NCBI GenBank assembly: GCA_030539415.1
Contig: JAUNSE010000125.1
Coordinates: forward strand, 1-6,086
DNA from: Desulfovibrionaceae bacterium
Lineage (GTDB): Bacteria; Desulfobacterota; Desulfovibrionia; Desulfovibrionales; Desulfovibrionaceae
Direction of reading: 5' to 3'
DNA: 6,086 bases
Below the pieces are notes generated by a model, which was not told where the DNA came from, ran no database searches, and saw only the letters and a program-made list of their open reading frames with translations. Made by a program: the position numbers and the translations under genes. This document shows, piece by piece, positions 1 through 6,086 of the stretch. Numbering within the stretch: position 1 is the first letter of the stretch; each line of letters starts with the position of its first letter.

Positions 1-13
1 GCAGGCGGCGAAC

Positions 14-2863
14 GTGAACAAGACAGAACAGCTTCTTCCCGATTTTTACTGGTACGACGGCCGCTGGCCGCACGAGCGCTCGGACCTCCCGGTCTGCCCG
101 GATGTCCGCTTCGGCCGGCTGGCAAACGGCCTGCGCTGGGCGCTCATCCCGAATCCCCTGCCGCCGGGTCGTGTGTGCCTGTACCTGGACGTGCAGGCCG
201 GCTCGCTCATGGAGACGGACGAGGAGCGCGGCTACGCGCACTTTGTGGAGCACATGGCCTTCAAGGGCTCGCGCCGCTTCGGGCCGGGCGAACTTGTCCC
301 CTTCTTCGCCCGGCTCGGCATGAGCCACGGCCGCGACACCAACGGGAGCACCTCGGGCGCGGAGACCATGTACCGCATCAACCTGCCGGCGCGGACTCCG
401 GAGCTGATCAGGCAGGGACTGTCCGTGCTGAGGGACTTTGCCGACGGTTTGACCTTCGATCCGCGGGAGGTCGAGACCGAGAAAAGCATCATCCTGGCCG
501 AAAAGCGCCTGCGCGAAAACGAGGCGCGGCTGGCCGGCTTTGCCTGGCTGCGCTGTCTGTACGGCGACACGCCCATGAGCCGGAATCAGGCCGGCCTGGT
601 CGAAACCGTGAGCGGCGCCACGGCCGATAGTCTCAGACGCTTTCACGAAAAGTGGTACCGCGCGGACCGCATGATTCTGGCGGTTGCCGGCGATGTCCGG
701 CCGGAAGCTGTCGAACCGCTGATCGAAGAGGCCTTCGGCAGTCTGGCGGAGCCGTCCGCCCCTCTGCCGTATCCGGTCATTCCCGAACCGTCTGCCGGTC
801 GGACGCCTGTTCTGGTTCAGAAGCGCCCGCTGGAGCATGCGGCCGTCGCCGTGCTGACCCTGAAGCCCAGGGCGCATGTCACGGACTGCCGCGAGGCCGA
901 GGTGACGGCCTGCGCGGACTGCGTGGCCAGAATCTGCCTGCGCAACCGGCTGCTGCTCAGGACGCAGGCGCCTGACGCACCCTGGCTTCAGGCGGACTTT
1001 CACGGAAACTGGCGTTCCGGACTCGCGCCGTCCTCGGTTCTCACGGCCTCCGTCCGGCCCGGGGGCTGGGAGCGCACCCTGGAAACCCTGCAGGAGGAGA
1101 CGGCATCGGCGCTCACCTTCGGCTTCAGCCGCGGGGAAGTGGCGACGGCCGCGCGCCAGGCACAGCTCGAAATACGCAGGATCTGCGCCGACAGGCGGCG
1201 CATGCGCAGCGACGAGGTCGCCAGAACCTTTCTGCAGAGCGCCAACGAGGACAATGTCTGGCAGTCGCCGGACTACAGCCCGAGGCGATATGCCGAGCTT
1301 CTTCCGCTCATGACGCCGGAGCGCGCGGATGAGGCGCTGCGCCAGGCCTTCGAGGGTGACACGGCCCTGCGCGTGTCGGGTCCCATGGAGACAGACGAGG
1401 CCGCGGTGCGCGCTCTCTGGAGCCGGGCCGGCCGTCGTCCGCCGCAAAAGCCGGAGGAGGTGCAGGGGATGGAGCTGCCTCCGCTGCCAGCGGCAGCGGA
1501 AGAATGCATGCCGCCCCGGCTGACCGAAGAGAGCGAACCTCTGCCGGGCGGCTCGCTGCCCGTCTTCAGGACCGTGCTCGACGGCGGGGTCCGGGTGCAT
1601 CTTGCGCCCATGCCGGCGCTTGACCGGGGCGCGGTCAGAATCAGCCTTCTCTTCGGCGAAGGTCTGGCCGCCATGGACGCGGGGCGTCTCGACACGGCCA
1701 GGCTGGCCGGCCGCATTCTTTCCTGCGCGGGACCTGGCCGGCTGACTCTGCGGGACCGGATGGAGCAGCTGGAGTCCAGAGGCATCGAACTTTCCGAACA
1801 CTGCTCCGAGTACGGCACGCTCATCATTGGCACGGCGCTGAAGGAGGACATGGAACGGCTTGTCGCCGCCCTGCGCGAACAGTACGCCGATCCGCTGCCC
1901 GAGGAGGGCGCGGCGGCCCGCGAGGGCCGGGTGCGGGAGCTTCTGGAGCTGGCGCGGCCGGCGCGCTTCGACACGGTGGACGGCATGGCCGGGGTCCTGC
2001 GCAAGGCCTATTTCAAGGGAGAGAACTTTCTGCCTCTCGATGCGGACAGGGCCGGGGCGGTTTCCCTGGACATGGTGCGCGCACATGTGGCCGCAAGCCG
2101 GGCCGCCGGCCTCGGGGACATTGTTGCCTGCGGCGATTTCGACAGGGAGGAGCTCCTGGGGCTTCTTGTCCGCGCCTTCGGCGCAACGCGCGGCGCGCAG
2201 CCCGGGACGGCATCGGCCGGCGCCAGACACTGCATCTTTCCCTCCAGGCCTCTTGAAACCATATTTGTGGAGCGGGAATGCGTCGACAAGGCTGTGGTGC
2301 GGGTGGCCTTCCGCGCGGACCTTGCGGTGGAGGACCGCCGCCGGCTTGCCGTGCGCAGGCTGGCCGCGGCAGTGCTCCGCGAGCGCATGCGGGTCATCGT
2401 GCGCGGCAGGATGGGCGCGGCCTATCAGACAGGAGCCTTCTACTACAGAATGGCCGCATACGGCGGCTTCGGCTTCATGCTGCTCGAGGCCGCAACCTCC
2501 CGCGGGAGGGCCGAAGAGGTCAGGCGCGCCATGCTTGCGCTGGCCGCCCGCTTTGCCGCGGACGGCGCGGACAGACGGGAGATTGACCGTCTGCGCGGCC
2601 CGATGCTCACGACCTGGAGGACCGAGGCCGCGGACGCCAGACAGATCGGCGCGCGCCTGCTCCTGCAGACGCAGTCCGGCCTGCCGCACATGCGCCGGCA
2701 CGCCGAATACGGCGCTCTGCTGGCCGGCGTCACGGCCGAAGAGGTCTCGGCCGAGGCGGCCCGTCTGCTGGCCGTCGAACCGGCCTGCCTCGTCATCGAG
2801 GGCGGTCCTCTGCGGAGCGGAGAACACGCCGGCCCGGCCGGAACGTCCGGACCGGAGCGCTGA
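14..2863 (+). CDS. M16-family zinc metallopeptidase, PqqL-like, two-half single chain
   Basis: Predicted zinc endopeptidase of the pitrilysin/insulysin (M16) family, which cuts peptides inside a closed chamber. The inverted zinc motif HFVEH lies at residues 76-80 (zinc ligands H76 and H80, catalytic E79). The third ligand is probably E163 in EKSIILAE, with the accessory E156 seven residues before it, as in insulysin. GRDTNGSTSGAETMY (106-120) and HEKWYRADRMILAVAGD (211-227) are typical of PqqL-like members. The second half starts near residue 515 after a Pro/Glu-rich linker (about 475-515). It lacks HxxEH but keeps R797 and Y804, spaced like the substrate-binding Arg/Tyr pair of insulysin. 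The length of 949 aa is near that of E. coli PqqL (about 930). The start is a GTG preceded by a partial Shine-Dalgarno (AGGCGG at 3-8). No signal peptide is visible, but the frame is open to the left edge, so the true start may lie upstream. It stops 3 nt before yejA. The family call is firm; substrate and location are unknown. Confidence 0.93.
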   Translation: MNKTEQLLPDFYWYDGRWPHERSDLPVCPDVRFGRLANGLRWALIPNPLPPGRVCLYLDVQAGSLMETDEERGYAHFVEHMAFKGSRRFGPGELVPFFARLGMSHGRDTNGSTSGAETMYRINLPARTPELIRQGLSVLRDFADGLTFDPREVETEKSIILAEKRLRENEARLAGFAWLRCLYGDTPMSRNQAGLVETVSGATADSLRRFHEKWYRADRMILAVAGDVRPEAVEPLIEEAFGSLAEPSAPLPYPVIPEPSAGRTPVLVQKRPLEHAAVAVLTLKPRAHVTDCREAEVTACADCVARICLRNRLLLRTQAPDAPWLQADFHGNWRSGLAPSSVLTASVRPGGWERTLETLQEETASALTFGFSRGEVATAARQAQLEIRRICADRRRMRSDEVARTFLQSANEDNVWQSPDYSPRRYAELLPLMTPERADEALRQAFEGDTALRVSGPMETDEAAVRALWSRAGRRPPQKPEEVQGMELPPLPAAAEECMPPRLTEESEPLPGGSLPVFRTVLDGGVRVHLAPMPALDRGAVRISLLFGEGLAAMDAGRLDTARLAGRILSCAGPGRLTLRDRMEQLESRGIELSEHCSEYGTLIIGTALKEDMERLVAALREQYADPLPEEGAAAREGRVRELLELARPARFDTVDGMAGVLRKAYFKGENFLPLDADRAGAVSLDMVRAHVAASRAAGLGDIVACGDFDREELLGLLVRAFGATRGAQPGTASAGARHCIFPSRPLETIFVERECVDKAVVRVAFRADLAVEDRRRLAVRRLAAAVLRERMRVIVRGRMGAAYQTGAFYYRMAAYGGFGFMLLEAATSRGRAEEVRRAMLALAARFAADGADRREIDRLRGPMLTTWRTEAADARQIGARLLLQTQSGLPHMRRHAEYGALLAGVTAEEVSAEAARLLAVEPACLVIEGGPLRSGEHAGPAGTSGPER
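2836..2853 (+). other. Small GC-rich inverted repeat just before the yejA ribosome binding site
   Basis: CCGGA (2838-2842) and TCCGG (2846-2850) are perfect complements around a 3-nt loop (ACG). Two more G-C pairs (2836-2837 with 2852-2853) form if A2851 bulges out. It lies in the last codons of the peptidase gene and ends directly against the GGAG of yejA. No T-run follows, so it is not an intrinsic terminator. It could affect yejA translation or mRNA processing, but in DNA this GC-rich it may be chance. Confidence 0.3.
2854..2857 (+). promoter_or_regulatory. Ribosome binding site of yejA
   Basis: GGAG lies 9 nt before the ATG at 2867, inside the final codons of the upstream peptidase gene. 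It supports this start, which is also the one that gives a normal signal peptide. The site overlaps the upstream coding region, so terminating ribosomes on the peptidase message may help start yejA. Confidence 0.7.
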
Positions 2864-2866
2864 GCC

Positions 2867-4717
2867 ATGCGGCGGAAAGGGAGGGCGGTCCTTCTGCCGC
2901 TGCTGCTCACGCTGCTTTTGGCGTGCCTGCCCGCCGAGGCCGCACGGGCCGAATTCGAGCCCATGATCTTCATCTGGAACGATCTGGACAGCGCGCGGAT
3001 GCGCGAGCGGGCCTCGGCCCCGCTGCCCTATGCCAGGCCCGACGCGCCCAGGGGCGGCCTGCTCAGGCTGACCGCTTCGGGCACCTTTGACAGTTTCAAC
3101 TGCTTCGGCCCCAGGGGGCTTGCGGCAGTCTGGCTCAGGCTGACCTGGGAGCCTCTGGCCGTGCCCGACGGGTATGCCGAGGGAGGCATGCGCGGCCTGC
3201 TCGCCGAAGGCTTCGAGGTGGCGCCGGACCGCTCCTGGGTGACCGTGCGTCTGCGCCCGGAGGCGCGCTTTCAGGACGGCAGGCCGGTTACGGCCGAGGA
3301 TGTGCGCTTCTCCTTCGATGCGCTGACTCGCGAGGGCAGTCCCGCGTACCGGGTCTACTACGCCGGCGTGCGCGGCGTGGAGGTGCTTTCGCCCCTGGAG
3401 GCGCGCTTTGTCTTTCGCGAAAATCCGGCCCGCGAGCTGCCGCTCATCGTGATGCAGCTGCCTGTGCTTCCGAAACACTGGTGGGAGGGACGAAGCCTCG
3501 CCGAGCCGCTGGGCGAGCCCATGCCGGGCTCCGGCCCCTACCGCCTCGCCTCCTGGGAGCCCGGGCAGAGTCTGGTCTACGAACGCGACCCCAGCTGGTG
3601 GGGACGGGATCTGCCGGTCAGCCGGGGCATGTACAATTTCGACACCGTCCGCGTGGACTATTACCGCAGCATGGACGTGGCGCGCGAGGCCTTCCTGGCC
3701 GGACAGGCCGACGTCTATCAGGAGCGGACCATGCGCAGCTGGGTGTCGGCCTACGACACGCCGGCAGTGCGCGACGGGCGCATTGTCCGGGAGGAGATTG
3801 TCCAGGACAGGCCGCAGGGCATGTCCGGCATCTTCCTCAACACGAGGCGCGAAATTTTCAGGGACGCGCGGGTGCGCCGGGCCGTGGCGCTGTGCTTTGA
3901 CTTCGAGTGGATAAACCGGGCGCTGTTCCACAATGCCTGCGCGCGCTCGGAAAGCTTCTTCTCCAGCTCGCCCCTGGCCGCGCGCGGGCATCCGGAAGGC
4001 CGCGAGCTTGCGCTGCTCGAAGAGTTCCGGGACAGGCTCGCGCCCGAAGTCTTCGGCCCCCTGCCGGTCTGGCCGGCGTCCGACGGCTCCGGCAGCATCC
4101 GCGGGCGGCTGCCCGAAATTGTCCGTCTCTTCGAAGCCGCCGGCTGGCGGCTGGAGAGGGGGCGGATGGTCGACGCGAAGGGCCGACCCTTCCGCTTCTC
4201 TGTCATCATGGTCTCTCCGTCCATGCTGCGCGTGCTCATGCCCCTGCGCCGCAATCTGGAACGCGTGGGCGTCACCATGGACATCGACCGCCTCGACCAG
4301 ACCCGGTACGTGAACAGGGTGCGGAGCTTCGATTTCGACGCGGTCATGGGCAGCGTGCGCCAGAGCGTCAATCCGGGCAGCGAGCAGCGCGGCTTCTGGG
4401 GCAGCGCCGCAGCCGCGGCGCCAGGCTCCCGCAATTACGCGGGCATCAGCGACCCGGCGGTCGACGCGCTGACAGAGCGGCTCGTCGCGGCGTCCTCGAA
4501 GGACGATCAGATTGCGGCGGCGCGGGCCCTGGACCGGGTGCTGCGGCACGGCTTCTACGCCGTGCCGGGCTGGTACTCGCCCTCGATTTTCTGCGCCCGA
4601 TGGAAGGACCGCGTCGCGCGTCCCGAAAACGGCCCGCGCGAGGGACTCGCCCTGTGGAGCTGGCACACCGCCGTGCCGGCCGGGGACGGAACGGATGCGG
4701 AGGGAGAAGCGCGATGA
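2867..4717 (+). CDS. yejA: YejA, peptide/microcin C-type ABC importer substrate-binding protein
   Basis: Exported solute-binding protein of the Yej importer, family SBP_bac_5 (DppA/OppA-like). It captures oligopeptides in the periplasm and delivers them to YejB/YejE. The export signal is MRRKGR, a hydrophobic core at 8-19, then a likely signal peptidase I site at A26-R27-A28/E29; a weak lipobox, LLAC at 17-20, is an alternative. After this come APRGG (60-64) and GTFDSFN (72-78), which occur almost unchanged in E. coli YejA. The family segment GSGPYRLASW (221-230) and NFDTVRVDYY (257-266) follow. FDFEWINRALFHNA (344-357) is a strong marker of YejA rather than OppA or DppA. The length of 616 aa compares with about 604 for E. 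coli YejA. The mature form has four cysteines (79, 343, 358, 576) if cut at residue 28. It follows the M16 gene by 3 nt and overlaps yejB by 4 nt. The ligand cannot be read from the sequence. Confidence 0.95.
   Translation: MRRKGRAVLLPLLLTLLLACLPAEAARAEFEPMIFIWNDLDSARMRERASAPLPYARPDAPRGGLLRLTASGTFDSFNCFGPRGLAAVWLRLTWEPLAVPDGYAEGGMRGLLAEGFEVAPDRSWVTVRLRPEARFQDGRPVTAEDVRFSFDALTREGSPAYRVYYAGVRGVEVLSPLEARFVFRENPARELPLIVMQLPVLPKHWWEGRSLAEPLGEPMPGSGPYRLASWEPGQSLVYERDPSWWGRDLPVSRGMYNFDTVRVDYYRSMDVAREAFLAGQADVYQERTMRSWVSAYDTPAVRDGRIVREEIVQDRPQGMSGIFLNTRREIFRDARVRRAVALCFDFEWINRALFHNACARSESFFSSSPLAARGHPEGRELALLEEFRDRLAPEVFGPLPVWPASDGSGSIRGRLPEIVRLFEAAGWRLERGRMVDAKGRPFRFSVIMVSPSMLRVLMPLRRNLERVGVTMDIDRLDQTRYVNRVRSFDFDAVMGSVRQSVNPGSEQRGFWGSAAAAAPGSRNYAGISDPAVDALTERLVAASSKDDQIAAARALDRVLRHGFYAVPGWYSPSIFCARWKDRVARPENGPREGLALWSWHTAVPAGDGTDAEGEAR
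4701..4706 (+). promoter_or_regulatory. Ribosome binding site of yejB
   Basis: AGGGAG lies 7 nt before the ATG at 4714, inside the last codons of yejA. It fixes the yejB start although the same frame is open much further upstream: only this ATG carries a good site, and it is followed at once by the conserved permease N-terminus. Confidence 0.75.
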
Positions 4718-5793
4718 AGGGCTACATTCTGCGGCGCCTGCTGCTCATCATCCCCACGCTGTTCATCATCCTGACCGTCAACTTCTTTCTGGTGCAGCTG
4801 GCTCCTGGCGGGCCGGTGGAGCAGTTCATCGCCCGCATGGAGGGGCAGGGCGACGCCTTCATGGAACAGCTGTCCGGCAGCGCCGACGCGCCGGCCGCGG
4901 ACGGGGAGGGCCTCTTTTCCGCCAGCCGGGGACTGCCGCCCGAGGCCCTGGCCGCCATCGAGAGGCTGTACGGCTTCGACAGGCCGCTGCACGAGCGCTA
5001 TCTCTCCATGATCCTGCGCTATCTGCGGTTCGACTTCGGCGACTCCCTCTTCAGGGGCGGCTCGGTCATGGAACTCGTTGCCGAGCGTCTGCCGATCTCC
5101 ATCTCGCTCGGCCTGTGGAGCACGCTTGTCATCTACCTGGTATCCATTCCCCTGGGCATGGCCAGAGCGGTGCGCCGCGGCAGCCGCTTCGATGTCTGCT
5201 CGGGCCTCGCCGTCACCGCCCTCAATGCCATCCCGGCCTTTCTGCTGGCCATGCTGCTCATCGTGGTCTTCGCCGGGGGGAGCTATCTGCAGATCTTCCC
5301 CCTGCGCGGCCTGCACTCGCCGGGCTTCGCGCAGATGGACTTCTGGACGGCCGCGGCCGACTACCTGCACCACATCACCCTGCCAGTTCTCTCGCTGAGC
5401 CTCGGCGGCTTCGCGGGGCTGACCCTGCTCACGCGCAACTGCTTTCTGGAGGAGCTCGGCAGAGCCTATGTGGACACGGCCAGGGCCAAGGGGCTGACCG
5501 AGCGGGCCGTGCTCTGCCGCCATGTCTTCCGCAACGCCATGCTGGTGGTCATAGCCGGCCTGCCGGGCACCTTTCTGCGCATGCTCTTTGCCGGCTCGAT
5601 CCTCATCGAGACGGTCTTCTCCCTGGACGGCCTTGGGCTTCTGGGTTTCGAGGCGGCCCTGCAGCGCGACTATCCGGTCATGTTCGGAACGCTGTACATC
5701 TTCACCCTCATGGGGCTTGTCTGCTCGCTGCTGGGGGATCTGACCGCCGTGCTGACGGACCCGCGCATCGATTTCGAGAAGAGGGGCGCCTGA
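4714..5793 (+). CDS. yejB: YejB, inner-membrane permease of the Yej peptide importer
   Basis: One of the two membrane subunits (binding-protein-dependent transport, BPD_transp_1) that form the channel for peptides handed over by YejA. The 359 aa are close to the roughly 364 of E. coli YejB. The N-terminus MKGYILRRLLLIIPTLF followed by VNFFLVQLAPGGPV (22-35) is the family signature. Likely membrane segments are at about 8-29, 126-148, 165-188, 218-240, 276-296 and 325-346. The region between segments 1 and 2 is a periplasmic loop; its stretch 45-75 is low in conserved features, while GFDRPLHERY (87-96) and FDFGDSLFR (106-114) are conserved. The cytoplasmic EAA loop that contacts the ATPase is at about 247-275 (AYVDTARAKGL, then HVFRNAM). 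The C-terminus TDPRIDFEKRGA matches the end of E. coli YejB. The ATG overlaps the yejA stop (ATGA), suggesting coupled translation. Subunit identity is firm; the transported peptide is unknown. Confidence 0.96.
   Translation: MKGYILRRLLLIIPTLFIILTVNFFLVQLAPGGPVEQFIARMEGQGDAFMEQLSGSADAPAADGEGLFSASRGLPPEALAAIERLYGFDRPLHERYLSMILRYLRFDFGDSLFRGGSVMELVAERLPISISLGLWSTLVIYLVSIPLGMARAVRRGSRFDVCSGLAVTALNAIPAFLLAMLLIVVFAGGSYLQIFPLRGLHSPGFAQMDFWTAAADYLHHITLPVLSLSLGGFAGLTLLTRNCFLEELGRAYVDTARAKGLTERAVLCRHVFRNAMLVVIAGLPGTFLRMLFAGSILIETVFSLDGLGLLGFEAALQRDYPVMFGTLYIFTLMGLVCSLLGDLTAVLTDPRIDFEKRGA
5781..5786 (+). promoter_or_regulatory. Ribosome binding site of yejE
   Basis: GAGGGG lies 6 nt before the ATG at 5793, inside the last codons of yejB. 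It supports the start that overlaps the yejB stop as TGATG. Confidence 0.7.
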
Positions 5794-6086
5794 TGAGCCG
5801 CGCCGCACGCTTCTGGCGGAACTTCCGGACGAACAGGCCGGCCCTCTGGTCGCTGCGCCTCTTCTGCCTGCTGCTTGCCGCCGCCCTTCTGGCCGAGCTC
5901 ATCGCCAACGACAGGCCGCTGCTCGTGCGGTATGAGGGCGAATGGCGCGTGCCCGTCGCCTGCGACTACACGGAGCGGGACTACGGCGGCGAACTGCCCC
6001 TGCTGACCGACTACCGCGACCCGTGGTTCGAGAGCCGGCTCAGGGAGACAGGCGGCTTTGCCATATGGCCGCCGGTGCGCTTCTCG
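5793..6086 (+). CDS. yejE: YejE, second permease of the Yej importer (5' part, cut by window edge)
   Basis: The first 98 codons of the partner permease of YejB; the frame is open at the right edge. E. coli YejE is about 341 aa, so less than a third is present. What is visible is a basic N-terminus (SRAARFWRNFRTNRPA), one membrane helix at about 19-37, then ELIANDRPLLVRYEG (35-49). That segment is nearly the same as in E. coli YejE and typical of its periplasmic loop. DYGGELPLLTDYRDPW (63-78) and IWPPVRFS (91-98) also follow the E. coli pattern. The EAA loop and remaining helices lie outside the window. The ATG shares one base with the yejB stop (TGATG), so translation is probably coupled. The ATPase gene yejF is expected next, by analogy with the E. 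coli order A-B-E-F. Partial only because of the window edge; no sign of a break. Confidence 0.93.
   Translation, partial: MSRAARFWRNFRTNRPALWSLRLFCLLLAAALLAELIANDRPLLVRYEGEWRVPVACDYTERDYGGELPLLTDYRDPWFESRLRETGGFAIWPPVRFS

Noticed and set aside
1273..2004. 243-codon minus-strand frame inside the peptidase gene (also 232-576, 2008-2397, 2443-2973 and 3751-4434)
   Set aside because: Ser/Arg/Ala-rich products without family features, all opposite firmly identified coding sequence; antisense shadows.
2496..2509. Perfect 14-bp palindrome CCTCCCGCGGGAGG in the peptidase gene
   Set aside because: It lies within conserved-length coding sequence (Thr-Ser-Arg-Gly-Arg), is single-copy as far as I can see, and one such palindrome in 6 kb of GC-rich DNA is expected by chance.
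1541..2863. Possibility that the second half of the peptidase is a broken or separate gene because it lacks HxxEH
   Set aside because: Single-chain M16 enzymes normally have a catalytically silent second half that completes the chamber. The frame is continuous and the Arg/Tyr pair (R797, Y804) is present.
1860..2966. 368-codon plus-strand frame overlapping the end of the peptidase gene
   Set aside because: Arg/Ala/Pro/Ser/Cys-rich product with no domain, entirely within peptidase and yejA coding sequence in another frame.
3907..4713. The frame of yejB is open far upstream, which would give a 628-residue protein
   Set aside because: The upstream part is the yejA coding sequence read out of frame and gives an Arg/Ala/Gly-rich nonsense protein. 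The ATG at 4714 has a good SD and yields the conserved YejB N-terminus.
4555..5808. Long open frame of 417 codons on the minus strand opposite the end of yejA and all of yejB
   Set aside because: It is antisense to the well-matched yejB, has a low-complexity Gln/Glu/Arg/Gly-rich product with no recognisable domain, and is the usual by-product of GC-rich codon bias.
1..6086. CRISPR arrays, tRNA or rRNA genes, insertion sequences, riboswitches, terminators and defence genes
   Set aside because: Nearly every base is explained by four adjoining coding sequences; no repeated units, RNA-gene motifs, transposase features or stem plus T-run were found.

Overview
The window is a GC-rich (roughly two thirds G+C by eye), gene-dense stretch of a Gram-negative bacterial chromosome. 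All of it reads on the + strand as one compact cluster: a large M16-family zinc metallopeptidase (14-2863), then yejA (2867-4717), yejB (4714-5793) and the first 98 codons of yejE (from 5793, running off the right edge). The gap between the peptidase and yejA is 3 nt. yejA and yejB overlap by 4 nt (ATGA), and yejB and yejE overlap by 1 nt (TGATG). No gene-free stretch is longer than 13 bases, and no promoter, terminator, RNA gene, repeat array or mobile element is visible.

The three yej products match the Escherichia coli YejA/YejB/YejE proteins closely as I remember those sequences. They form an ABC importer for oligopeptides and peptide-like antibiotics such as microcin C: YejA is the exported binding protein, and YejB and YejE are the two inner-membrane permeases. 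The ATPase gene yejF is expected just past the right edge. The peptidase resembles the PqqL-like, single-chain, two-half type of M16 protease. It has an active N-terminal half (HxxEH, residues 76-80) and a C-terminal half that lacks the zinc motif but keeps the Arg/Tyr pair.

The likely working unit is peptide handling: binding and import by Yej, with peptide breakdown by the M16 enzyme. Whether the peptidase acts before import (periplasm) or after it (cytoplasm) cannot be settled, because its true N-terminus may lie left of the window. The base composition, the frequent use of AGG for arginine and the general style would fit a sulfate-reducing Desulfovibrio-like bacterium, but that is a low-confidence guess; the Gram-negative assignment rests on the Yej system. 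I see no wholly new system here. The point most worth following is the tight linkage of an M16 peptidase to a Yej importer.
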